Positions 52,946 through 61,908 of a DNA stretch of 64,000 bases are shown in pieces. The notes beneath the pieces are model-generated. The model made no database searches. It worked only from the letters and a program-made list of their open reading frames with translations, and was not told the DNA's origin. The stretch lies in assembly GCA_933822405.4 (NCBI GenBank), contig CAKOGP040001980.1, positions 124,001 to 188,000 of the forward strand, written 5' to 3'. Source of the stretch: Cylindrotheca closterium. Its lineage: Eukaryota > Bacillariophyta > Bacillariophyceae > Bacillariales > Bacillariaceae. Every line of letters starts with the position of its first letter. Position 1 is the stretch's first letter. A program made the translations under genes and the position numbers.

Positions 52946-53557
52946 ATCTTTGAAGCTTTCTTTCAAAGTTCTCCATTTGTTTCATGAACTCAAGTTACTA
53001 TTTTATAAATGTTATTATTTGATGTACAGTATTGTGTAGTTTCTTTAGCTCTACACAAAAAAAGCTGGAGCACTCAGACGTGCATTGTTGTGCCTAGCCA
53101 TTAATGCTACCATATATAGTATACAAGAATTGTTCCTAGTACAGTATGTAGAGTGTAACTTCTATCAATCGATGCGTTTGGCAGCCCGTTCCTCGACTTC
53201 TTCGAGAAGATTTGTAAAACTCTCGTGTACCGTCGGTCCGTCGCATGCGACAAGTCGTTTTTGGCAAACGGACGATAGTTTTCGGCAATATTATGGAATC
53301 TCTCTTTCCGTTGAAGGCAGTCGAGTGAGGTGCAGGGTACCCGGTTGGTACCGGGTACCTGGTACCGGTACTGCACACCTTTGAAAATGAGAATCACCAT
53401 CGATCGATTGGAAAATTCAGAACGCTTTCTTGATATACAGTACTCGAGAAATCTTTCTCACTCAAAACTTACCAAAGGTAAAACTGAACAGAATGTCAAA
53501 AAATAAAGTCTTATAATGTATTATAAATAGCTTTTAATCCCCATATACAAAAGCTTC
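52946..53557. other. Convergent intergenic region with KpnI-like GGTACC cluster
   Basis: 612 bp. At 53336-53366 GGTACC occurs four times inside a larger imperfect inverted repeat bounded by GTGCAG and CTGCAC (53330-53376). No gene. Confidence 0.6.
53330..53376. repeat. GGTACC cluster with inverted repeat
   Basis: Four GGTACC hexamers in 31 bp, flanked by GTGCA and TGCAC arms. Could form a hairpin or be a remnant of a small transposable element. Confidence 0.7.
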
Positions 53558-54655
53558 TTAAAATCCCCCCCGCACAGATACAGGTGATCCGTGTACATTG
53601 ACTTCGGTAGTTGTCCATTTACTTTGAGGTGATGCAAGTGTAGCAATATCCAACAGACCGTATTCACGGGCCATGAAAATAGGATGCCCTGGGTCGACAC
53701 ACTCTTGGTCATCAATCAACATTTCTGGCCAAAAAGATTGTCGAAGACGCGCTTGCAAAGTGATGATGGCGCTATCATGTGGAGAAAGAATAGTTCCTCC
53801 CGAGAAACGAGAGATCTTCATTGCCGATTCAAGGAACTCTTGTCTCATGCTCATTGGGAGAGCATGAAGGGTCAAGAGATCCATCGAAACAAGGATTGAT
53901 GCAAAGGCAACTTGCGATGGCGAGTATTGGAAGGATGAGCTTCCAAGGCAAACCGATAGCTCAGACATGTATCGAGCAAGTTCATGTAGCACGTGCAAGA
54001 CCAAATCAGATCGTTGTCTTAGAGAAGGAGACATTGGTCTGGTTGGCATAACCTGAAGTAGGTATGGGACCACAGTCATGGGGGTAGGAGGATTCACTTT
54101 CCATTTTAGGTCCTTCAAGATGGATTGTTCCATCTCAGAGATATCATTGGCCGTAAACTGGCCTCGAGAAAGCTCCACAAATGCGGAAAGTCTCAAGTTG
54201 CGGTAGGGAGAATCCCTTCGGCTATCGGAATACATCTTCATGGCGATGTAGAGCGATGTCATGGCAGCAAGCTGGAAAAGTCTGCTGTCAATATTCTTTT
54301 GGCATGCTGGGCAAGCACACCCACCGGCTTCGCAAGGTCTTGGCCGCGAAGCCAGGTAACGATCAAAAATGTTCATTCCTGACGAAACAACCTCACGATC
54401 CAGCTGAAAGTGATCCACAACCTTGAAACACCATTGGCATATTTTTCGGCGCCATTCCCCGTAGGGAAGGGAGCTGATTGGTCCCATTGCCGCTGTGCAG
54501 GGAATTTGTGGTACGGCGTAAGTCTGTTCAGTTCGCAACACTGCTGAAAGCTGATCGATCGCAAGGCCAGAATCTTCATATTGGGATGGAGGCATTTCGT
54601 GGGTAGTGCATTGCTCATCACAGCACATCATTGGAGAGTCCATATCAGAGATCAT
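53558..54655 (-). CDS. Diatom-type cyclin
   Basis: The frame extends to 54802, but I choose the ATG at 54655 (or 54643), which gives about 365 residues. The cyclin N-domain starts EWRRKICQWCFKVVDHFQLDREVV, followed by MNIFDRYLAS and, after an insertion with four Cys (CEAGGCACPAC), RLFQLAAMTSLYIAMKMYSD, SAFVELSRGQFT and ILKDLKWKVNPPTPM. A C-terminal cyclin-fold part follows. The Cys-rich insertion is unusual. Such cyclins are expanded in diatoms and link nutrients or light to division; the CDK partner is unknown. A GCGCCAAA lies at 54788-54795. Confidence 0.88.
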   Translation of the reverse strand: MISDMDSPMMCCDEQCTTHEMPPSQYEDSGLAIDQLSAVLRTEQTYAVPQIPCTAAMGPISSLPYGEWRRKICQWCFKVVDHFQLDREVVSSGMNIFDRYLASRPRPCEAGGCACPACQKNIDSRLFQLAAMTSLYIAMKMYSDSRRDSPYRNLRLSAFVELSRGQFTANDISEMEQSILKDLKWKVNPPTPMTVVPYLLQVMPTRPMSPSLRQRSDLVLHVLHELARYMSELSVCLGSSSFQYSPSQVAFASILVSMDLLTLHALPMSMRQEFLESAMKISRFSGGTILSPHDSAIITLQARLRQSFWPEMLIDDQECVDPGHPIFMAREYGLLDIATLASPQSKWTTTEVNVHGSPVSVRGGF

Positions 54656-54787
54656 TATGATTGATTTGTAAATAAGAGAAGAAGAGTTTTGAGAAGATGA
54701 AACGTCAAACTGCCCAAAAGATATGAGCAAAGTTGAAAAGCCAAAAACATGCGAGTCGGACGAATGAATGTGGGGTTTTCCGTTCGA

Positions 54788-54795
54788 GCGCCAAA
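54788..54795. promoter_or_regulatory. E2F-like site GCGCCAAA before the cyclin
   Basis: Lies about 133 bp ahead of the chosen cyclin start; consistent with G1/S control, which is inference only. Confidence 0.4.
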
Positions 54796-55175
54796 ACAGC
54801 ATCCGGGATTTCTAAATAATTCTGGTAGTCACGCATGAACGGAGAGGGAGTTTGTGTGCTCGGATTTTCCTGAAGGAGTTGTGGTCGCGAGGACTGACTT
54901 TGGGCTTGAGCGTTAAGTACGGCCGTCGAATTTCATCAACATTCTTGGGAACTTATCGCCTCAAAAGGTGAAAGAAATTGTCAGAACGATTCAACGGGCT
55001 CGGAAAAAGGTGTGAAAACTTTGTGATTGGAAGTTCGATGACTCAAAAACCGACGCCGGACCTGTGAGCTCTTTCCTTGAAAGGATAGGAAGCGCCAAAT
55101 AGGAGATGCAGTATAATACCGTTATGAAGTGTCTGATTGCCTAAGTGTAAATTCAGATCGAGAAACCAGTGCATG

Positions 55176-55390
55176 TATGTAAAGTGGTCTATTCCTGGAT
55201 ACATTGGCGGCGTTTGGCACAGTCTAGTCTTGAAGCATGTTGATGGGTCTATGTAAAGTGGCTCAAGTCCTGGAAACCGAATCGTGATGGATGGTGATGG
55301 TTCTATGTACTGATTTTAGTCCTGGAAACCGAATCAGGATGTATGGTGAGGCTATGTAATGCAGTTTAGTCCTGCAAAACTTGATGTCTC
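55176..55390. repeat. Degenerate tandem repeat, unit about 50 bp
   Basis: Related units start with CTATGTA at 55249, 55303 and 55352, and share AGTCCTGGAAACCGAATC in the first two; an earlier, weaker unit is near 55176. Identity falls outward. Confidence 0.75.
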
Positions 55391-55882
55391 AGTCATGCAT
55401 CCGAGCAAGTGTAACATCCACATTATGGCAGACGTGAATGATCGCGCCTTGCTTGTCAGATCATTTATAATGCAAAACAATTCAGCAAAACACCCTTCTC
55501 AAAGCGATGGAGTTTCGTGAGACAGCTGATGCGGATGGTTGATATGAAACCAGAGATGATTCGAACGTCGTGAGCAGACAACTAAGGCAATTTATTCATG
55601 TCAAATCCGTCGTGTTCCTCCAACATTGGGTATCACCAGCATGGCGTCTGAGAAAGGTTTCTTCTTTACATTTGTACAATAGGACCTTGTATGATCGGCG
55701 TCTCTGAAATTGAGCCATAACGAGAGTTCATAAAGTACGAATTCAGGGTTTTGTGCATTGAGTTTAGGCCAACATCGGATAGCAGAATGGATGACTCCAT
55801 CCCGCCATAATATTACACTTGCTTCTATATGAATTCGAAAAGTCGACATAATACATTATACCGTACAACTTGATAGTTGATT

Positions 55883-57070
55883 TTATGATCTGGTGGATCG
55901 TTTGCATGCGCTGAGAGTATTTCTAAGTAGCATGGCAATTGTCATGGGACCGACACCTCCAGGGACTGGCGTTATTTTGGAACACTTCTCACGAACAGCA
56001 TCAAAATTGACATCACCGACCAGTTTATATGCTTTTCCGCCTTCCGTGATTTCTTCAAGCGGAAGGTCAACACTATTAATCCCGACATCAACAACAACAG
56101 CGCCCTCTTTGAGCCAATTTGGTTGAACAAGATGCGCCTTGCCTGCAGCAGCAATCACAATGTCGCCCTGTGACACTTGCTCTTCGATTCTTTGAGTTCC
56201 CGAATGCACGATGGTAACTGTTGCCTCACGATGAAGCAAAAGTAATGATACTGGTAATCCCACCATGTTTGATCGCCCGATAACTACAGCGTGCTTGCCG
56301 GCAATGTCCACGTCTGACCGATCTAGGAGCTCTAAACACCCGAGAGGCGTGCAAGGCACCGAGAATGGCAAGTTGGACAAGTCGGACCACTTTTCAGATC
56401 GATCCCCATGCGTTCCTTGCATCGCAAGACTAGCCACATTGGCGGAATGTAATCCATCGACATCTTTTTCCGGGCTTACGTGTTCGAGAATGGTGTGCTC
56501 ATCTAAATGCCTAGGAAGCGGCAGTTGTACAAGGATACCGTGCACGTCGTCACGAGCATTCAATTCAGATATCTTGCAAAGCAATTCTTCTTCCGTCACA
56601 TTTTCGCCGTAATCGTAACCAAAGCTGGATATCCCAACTTGTTTGCATGCCTTCTTCTTCATTTTGACGTAGGTTTGTGAATCTCGCCGACTTCCAACTA
56701 ATATCACAGCCAATCCAGGCGTTGGCTTCCCCTCCTCCGCCAATTTGAAAATTTCCTCCTTTAATTCAATTCTAATCTTTGAGGCAATTGCTTTCCCATC
56801 AATCACAGAGGATGAAGCCACGGCAGCAGAATATAGACGGGTAGAGCATTGAGAAAAAGAGTGTTGAGTGACGTGGTGTCTATTTCGGAGAGCTGATGAG
56901 AATCCCCGAGCCGACAGCTGTCGCGTAAGTAGTATAAGGGCCGACAGCTTGAGGCTGTTACCCAAGAATCTGGAAACAAGATTTAGAGAAATGGTTTCTG
57001 TTCCAATCACAAGACTCGTGCAAAGCCTCTACTGTAGAAGAAACGAGCTGATGCTTTGCTTCATTTGCAT
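55883..57070 (-). CDS. folD: FolD: methylene-THF dehydrogenase/cyclohydrolase, mitochondrial
   Basis: I join a 38-base first exon (57033-57070, ATG CAA ATG AAG...) to 55883-56969 across a 63-bp intron (GTAGAG..CAG); the frame then has an ATG, and the plain open frame starts only at GTG with an upstream TAG. Total 374 residues. A long Arg/Ser-rich presequence suggests mitochondria. The domain shows the active-site Lys in YVKMKKKACKQVG, GILVQLPLP, DVDGLHSANV, VVIGRSNMVGLP, and PGGVGPMT near the end. Converts 5,10-methylene-THF to 10-formyl-THF with NAD(P). It shares a 151-bp divergent promoter with COQ6. Confidence 0.92.
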
Positions 57071-57221
57071 TTTGTGATGTGATTCATCCAACTGCGGCCA
57101 GACGTCGTTGTAGTTGTGACTGACTCATCGGACCATCGTCCCACACCACCATCAACATTTACAATTCATTATCACCATCAGAAATTGTTTCTTTATCGTC
57201 ACCACACGCACATTGAGAGTC

Positions 57222-58667
57222 ATGGTTTTGCGCACTCGGCAGAGCGTAGTCGCTGTTCAAAGAGCACTGGCCTTGGAAGAGTCCCTTGCTTGTCGTTGGA
57301 AATCAACTTCTGCCGATATCTACAAGGATGTTCTCATTGCTGGTGGCGGTGCGGTTGGCTGCAGCTTGGCGAGGCTCCTGAACGAGCGACTTCCTTCTCT
57401 GAGTGTTGGATTGTTGGAGGCTGGAGATTCACCCAAACCTCAACCTTTGGCGACAGAGCGTGTTCCTCATCCACGATCGTACGCGCTGTCTCCAGCCTCA
57501 TTGGACGTAGTGGGAAAGTCTGTGAGCCAACAGCTGGACCTTGGATACTATGATTCTATGCAAGTTTGGCAAGCAAATTCTCCGGCAAGTCTCACTTTCA
57601 GTTCGAAAGATTTAGACATTGACAAAGACCCATATCTAGGAGCGTGTGTCGAAGACGGACCTCTTGTCGAAGCTCTTTGGAACGAGATTCAGGGCAAAAC
57701 ACAATGCTGGACAAAGACCAAGATTGCTTCACTGGAATCAAGTGGTGACTCACAGGGATTAGCTACGGTGACTACTACGGAAGGAGAAAGAATTCAATCA
57801 GCCCTACTCATTGGAGCGGATGGCGGCAATTCGTGGATTCGAAAGAACGTTGGTGTATCACGAAGTGGAACAGAATATGATCAGACAGCTCTTACGTTTA
57901 CTGTCACATTGAATGAATCCATGCACAAACGAGCCTTCCAACGGTATCTAACCGACGGCGGCCCTATGGCACTACTACCAACGTACTCTGATCGTCATGC
58001 CGTTGTTGTCTGGAGTACACACCCCGATACGGTCCAAAAATGGAAGGACGCTCCACAAGAAGAGCTTGTGGCTTACTTGAATGAATGCCTTATGAAGGGT
58101 CCCGAACGTGTCCCCTCTCTCCTGGAGAGACAACAATCTTCGAATTCTGATGCATTGTCAAATATTCTTCATGGCGCTGAACGAGTCTTGGACACTCTAC
58201 ACTATGGACTAGCAATGGCATCTCACCACCCCATCCCCAAATTCTTTGCTCCTCCTCGCGTTGAGGAGATTGTATCTCCAAAGTTCTCCTTCCCACTATC
58301 CTGCTTTCAAGCAAAATCATACATCAAGGGACGAGTGGCTCTGATAGGCGATGCTGCTCACACGGTACATCCAATGGCTGGACAGGGCTTGAATCTTGGA
58401 CTTGGTGATGTCAAGGTCTTGGTGCAAACTCTCGAAAAGGCAAGCGATGCTGGAATGGATCTATCAACATTCCTCAACGAATACGACTCGGATCGACGGC
58501 GAAACGTGAGCTTATCATTAGGAGGAATCCACGCCTTGCAGCGAATCTTTGGAACACAAAATGTACCCCTGCAACATGCCAAGACGTTTGGCATGAACAT
58601 GATACAGAATGTAGGTCCACTTCGAAGGCAGCTTGCGTTGGCTGCTGCTCATGGAGTATCAATATAG
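57222..58667 (+). CDS. COQ6: COQ6: ubiquinone biosynthesis FAD monooxygenase, mitochondrial
   Basis: 481 residues from the ATG at 57222. Leader of basic residues (MVLRTRQSVVAVQRAL) suggests mitochondrial targeting. FAD-binding GGGAVGCSLAR, GADGGNSWIRK, and GDAAHTVHPMAGQGLNLGL are the family motifs. COQ6 hydroxylates the ring at C5 in ubiquinone synthesis. Single exon. Confidence 0.93.
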   Translation: MVLRTRQSVVAVQRALALEESLACRWKSTSADIYKDVLIAGGGAVGCSLARLLNERLPSLSVGLLEAGDSPKPQPLATERVPHPRSYALSPASLDVVGKSVSQQLDLGYYDSMQVWQANSPASLTFSSKDLDIDKDPYLGACVEDGPLVEALWNEIQGKTQCWTKTKIASLESSGDSQGLATVTTTEGERIQSALLIGADGGNSWIRKNVGVSRSGTEYDQTALTFTVTLNESMHKRAFQRYLTDGGPMALLPTYSDRHAVVVWSTHPDTVQKWKDAPQEELVAYLNECLMKGPERVPSLLERQQSSNSDALSNILHGAERVLDTLHYGLAMASHHPIPKFFAPPRVEEIVSPKFSFPLSCFQAKSYIKGRVALIGDAAHTVHPMAGQGLNLGLGDVKVLVQTLEKASDAGMDLSTFLNEYDSDRRRNVSLSLGGIHALQRIFGTQNVPLQHAKTFGMNMIQNVGPLRRQLALAAAHGVSI

Positions 58668-59103
58668 AGATATTTTAAAGTAACAATGCTAGAAGTATAA
58701 ATATCACTGGTTTTTTTATGAACGAGTCCTGGAATACAGTAGCAATGGGTAGCGGTTGCCATGACACAGCTACCACTGGGACGCCATTTCTTCGCTTCCA
58801 CCAAAATCAATTCGAACGGTTTGAATTGGAAGTTCTATTGCGGATCAGTATATTATAGTACGGTACAGTATTGTAACCGGTAGTTTCTGTGTTCATCATG
58901 GATCGTGCGTCGCGTGGAGTATAATAGACGAATTTGATTCATCCGACCAACGTATTTGCACGATTCACACCTGCCGGTCTGTCTGACGTCATCGCATTGG
59001 TAAAAAAACATAAGGCGAAGGACCACAACAACGAGAATTCGGAAGCTTTTTCTTTTTTGTTTTCTGCCCACCGACTCTCTCTGTACATCAAACACCCATA
59101 GCA
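58668..59103. other. Intergenic region before the CREST-like gene
   Basis: 436 bp; no gene. A GTACGGTACAG cluster lies at 58858-58871. Confidence 0.45.
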
Positions 59104-59886
59104 ATGAAAATGATACACTCTATCTTCGCTGCAACTATTTGCCTTAGCGCTCTAAGTTCTGAGGCTTTTGTCCCTTCGTCTTTTGCTACGAAGAAATGGC
59201 AACAAATGGGACTCAATAACTACGATTGCTCGGAAGCAAGAACTGTATTGAGTTGGAAACCATTCAAGCTTGCTGAGAACGACGCAACACTAGAGGGCAA
59301 AGTTAGGGATCGTATGTTGGAAATGCCATCGTTCGAAAATTTGCAATCTGAATTTGCCTTGAATGCGCAAGAGGCCTTGACTCCATTTGCCAAGACTATA
59401 GACAATTTGACGAATGGATGGGCTTTGAGCTATGCAGATCTATCACCAGAAAGCGAGAATACTCCCCTTGGTCAAGCATTTTTGGCAACAAATATTGCAT
59501 ATGCTGTCGTCGGTATAGTGCTTGGAATCCATGGTGACGTTTTGCTTGGTACATTGACGGAAATTGCGAGCGTAGCAAGCTTCTTTTATCACTATACACA
59601 ACTTCAAGCTTCCAACAATCGGATACAGGACAGCTCTGTAAGATTGGCCTTATCAATTGATTACGTTTGTGCTTGCACAGCAATTTTGGTTGGTCTTGTA
59701 TATCTGGGATTGGATCATCAGATGCCACCATTGGAAGCAGTTGTCAGTGGTTCTGCAGGAATACTTTGCTTGAGTTTGGGCTGGGTTTGGGAGTATGGTT
59801 GGCGATACCTTGTGACTCATTCCTTGTGGCACTTGTTTTCGGCCTACACGGCATTTGTCGTTGGCAACGCTCATCTTTTGACTTAA
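59104..59886 (+). CDS. Plastid-targeted five-span membrane protein, CREST-superfamily-like (TMEM8/PAQR type)
   Basis: 260 residues. The leader MKMIHSIFAATICLSALSSEA|FVPSS is a plastid-type signal. Five membrane spans: near 120-140, 145-170, 180-200, 210-230 and 235-258. Sequence pattern S..FYH (SVASFFYHYTQ), then D at SIDYVCAC, then HSLWHLFSAY gives the Ser/His, Asp and His-x3-His set of the CREST superfamily (ceramidases, PAQR, TMEM8/myomaker), which binds zinc in an intramembrane active site. This is my inference; the family usually has seven spans. Substrate not known. Confidence 0.7.
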   Translation: MKMIHSIFAATICLSALSSEAFVPSSFATKKWQQMGLNNYDCSEARTVLSWKPFKLAENDATLEGKVRDRMLEMPSFENLQSEFALNAQEALTPFAKTIDNLTNGWALSYADLSPESENTPLGQAFLATNIAYAVVGIVLGIHGDVLLGTLTEIASVASFFYHYTQLQASNNRIQDSSVRLALSIDYVCACTAILVGLVYLGLDHQMPPLEAVVSGSAGILCLSLGWVWEYGWRYLVTHSLWHLFSAYTAFVVGNAHLLT

Positions 59887-60081
59887 AACCTCATTTCAGA
59901 GAAGACTTTTGAAAACGCGGTTCTTTGGGAATTCCACGTGTACATTTCATGCTACATACAATTGTGTATAGTGTTGCTGCGCATAAACATAGATATGCCT
60001 TATTAATGCTACTTCAGTTGAAATAATCCTATCCCAAGAATCTACCCGGCAAAAAGATGGCAAAAGAACAAGGAAATTGCA

Positions 60082-60885
60082 TTATTGTTCAGCGCTATAG
60101 GACTTGAAATCCAATCCTTTGTGTCCAATGGCAGGTATTCCATCTTGTCGTAGCATTAGAGCTTCTTGGTTAGCAGATAACCAACGAGCCCATTGTCTAA
60201 CCGCGTCACCTCTGTGGCTAAGCTGGTTCTTTCGTTCCGTCGACAGACAGCTGAAGGTTTCCTCTTCGCCATCGGGCACAAAAATTGAGTCCCAGCCAAA
60301 TCCACCTTTCCCTGTAGGCGCGACAATTGTTCCTGAACATTCCCCAGTGAATAAGATTGGGTCTGCATGTGGAGCAGGGCAGAATGCTAAAGTACACACT
60401 GCTGTTGCTGATTTGTCTTCGTAGGCCGTGAGAATTTTGTACAGTCCATCAGATTTCAATCTGTCCTGAAACCATTTAATGTATGGTCCTGGCATCCCAC
60501 CCAGCGCATGGAACTTCAATGAAGTGTCTTCTACTAAGCATGGTCCCCCAGCAAGCTGTGCTCCGAGTAGTGCTTTTTCCTTTGCAATTGCTTCAGTATT
60601 TACTTCTTGAATCTCAGGCAGATCGACCTTCACAACTCGCAAATTGACTAACCCACTACCAGGATGTGTACCATTTGTTGATCCTTGTTCTGAGAGTATC
60701 ATTTCCACTTCTCTAACTTTCATTGCATTTCCTGTGACAAATGCAATGTTTAATTGGCCAGCACCATTCACGGTGGTAGACGGTGCTGCAAAGGAATCGA
60801 CAGAAGCGCATATGCAGCCTAATATCAGAACCGCCAGTATCACTGTCCTGTTTTGGCTTTTTATCGACTTTATCCGCGATGTCAT
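60082..60885 (-). CDS. ITPase/HAM1-type nucleotide pyrophosphohydrolase, plastid-type leader
   Basis: 267 residues from the ATG at 60885 (a longer frame starts at TTG). The leader MTSRIKSIKSQNRTVILAVL..GCICASVDS|FAAPS resembles a plastid signal. FVTGNAMKVREVEMIL, PEIQEVNTEAIAKEKA, VEDTSLKFHALGGMPGPYIKWF, GFGWDSIFVPDG and SHRGDAVRQW are ITPase motifs (usual GWDP is GWDS here). Removes ITP, dITP and XTP from nucleotide pools. A plastid form is plausible, but experimental localisation is needed. Confidence 0.88.
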   Translation of the reverse strand: MTSRIKSIKSQNRTVILAVLILGCICASVDSFAAPSTTVNGAGQLNIAFVTGNAMKVREVEMILSEQGSTNGTHPGSGLVNLRVVKVDLPEIQEVNTEAIAKEKALLGAQLAGGPCLVEDTSLKFHALGGMPGPYIKWFQDRLKSDGLYKILTAYEDKSATAVCTLAFCPAPHADPILFTGECSGTIVAPTGKGGFGWDSIFVPDGEEETFSCLSTERKNQLSHRGDAVRQWARWLSANQEALMLRQDGIPAIGHKGLDFKSYSAEQ

Positions 60886-61213
60886 TTTTGCTATTCCACA
60901 AATGGTTGTTGGTAACTTCAAAATAGACCTTTATCGATCTTCTTTTTTCAACTTCTTATTTTGTTTGCGCGAATTCCGTGACGTACGAGGTCGGTTGAGT
61001 CTGCCTTCTTCCGCGACTCTTGCAGTCGTGCCACAGTTTCGGTACATGTACTACGGTATATATCATACATTCATTCTTCCCACCATTAGTGCGACTGAAG
61101 TTTTCTTTGATCATGTTGTCTGAACAGTGATTGCAACTCCGCTTGTTACTCCATCATCCAAAAAACAAACACCAAGAGTGTTAGGTGCTTCCTTCCAGAC
61201 CATACATGCAGTC
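60886..61213. other. Divergent intergenic region
   Basis: 328 bp between ITPase and the unknown gene; GTAC-like CGGTACATGTAC at 61040-61052. No gene. Confidence 0.4.
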
Positions 61214-61804
61214 ATGCCGTGGTTGAATAAACCTCAGGGTGTGCTGTCGTCGTCACCACGAGCATTAAATTGTGAATACCAGTACTACTACACCAGTTGT
61301 CGAGTGAAAGAAACGAAGTCAGTTGGCCCTCTCAAACAATTTCCAAGAGCAAATCAATTAGGAAAGAAAGTCAAGCGTGTTGCTTTCTCTGACCGTATCG
61401 ATGTCAACGAAATCTCGCCTACTGGCAGTCTCTATTCTTCTGCGGCCAATGGCATCTGGTGGAGCCAAGAAGACTACTCGAAAATGCTCCTTATTACCAA
61501 GCTCGCTCGTGATAATGACAGAAGCTCTGAGGTCTGCATGGTAGGTCTTGAAGCCTGCAGTGGCTCTGAATATCAAAAGCGTAAAGAACGAAAAATTCGC
61601 GTCATTAGTGCTGTTTTGACTGCTCAAAAGAACCAAAAACTAGAAGGAATCACTGACCCAGTGTACATTGCAGCTCTGTCCCGTTCCTTCACGAGTGCAA
61701 GTGTTGAAGAAGCTTATCTACGTGCAAGTGACGGAACGGCGATTGAATTACTGAGAGTAGAAGAGAATATTACAGATCAAGATTTGGTAGAGATTAGAAT
61801 ATAG
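61214..61804 (+). CDS. Unrecognised 196-residue protein
   Basis: ATG at 61214 chosen over an upstream GTG. Sequence features: VKRVAFSDRIDVNEISPT, GIWWSQEDYSKM, CMVGLEACSG, YQKRKERKIRVISAVLTAQ, and ITDPVYIAALSRSFTSASVEEAYLRASDG. The FSDRIDVNEI and WWSQEDY pair recurs in diatom proteins as far as I remember. No catalytic motif. Confidence 0.7.
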   Translation: MPWLNKPQGVLSSSPRALNCEYQYYYTSCRVKETKSVGPLKQFPRANQLGKKVKRVAFSDRIDVNEISPTGSLYSSAANGIWWSQEDYSKMLLITKLARDNDRSSEVCMVGLEACSGSEYQKRKERKIRVISAVLTAQKNQKLEGITDPVYIAALSRSFTSASVEEAYLRASDGTAIELLRVEENITDQDLVEIRI

Positions 61805-61908
61805 CAAGGCCATAAAACCTGACAGCTACAGTAGTCTTTCACACATTTCCTCACAATTAGCACTTTCTACTTCTTCGCAAACCAATCTTATGGTGTGCAT
61901 TAATCGTT

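Larger units (their letters stand above)
54656..55882. other. Long intergenic region (about 1.2 kb), cyclin promoter and 3' flank of folD
   Basis: E2F-like GCGCCAAA at 54788-54795 and 55093-55100. Degenerate tandem repeats occupy 55176-55390. A minus-strand 82-codon frame (55601-55849) has no features and is not claimed. Confidence 0.55.

Noticed and set aside
55601..55849. 82-codon minus-strand frame downstream of folD
   Set aside because: No recognisable domain or leader; may be chance. Left unannotated.
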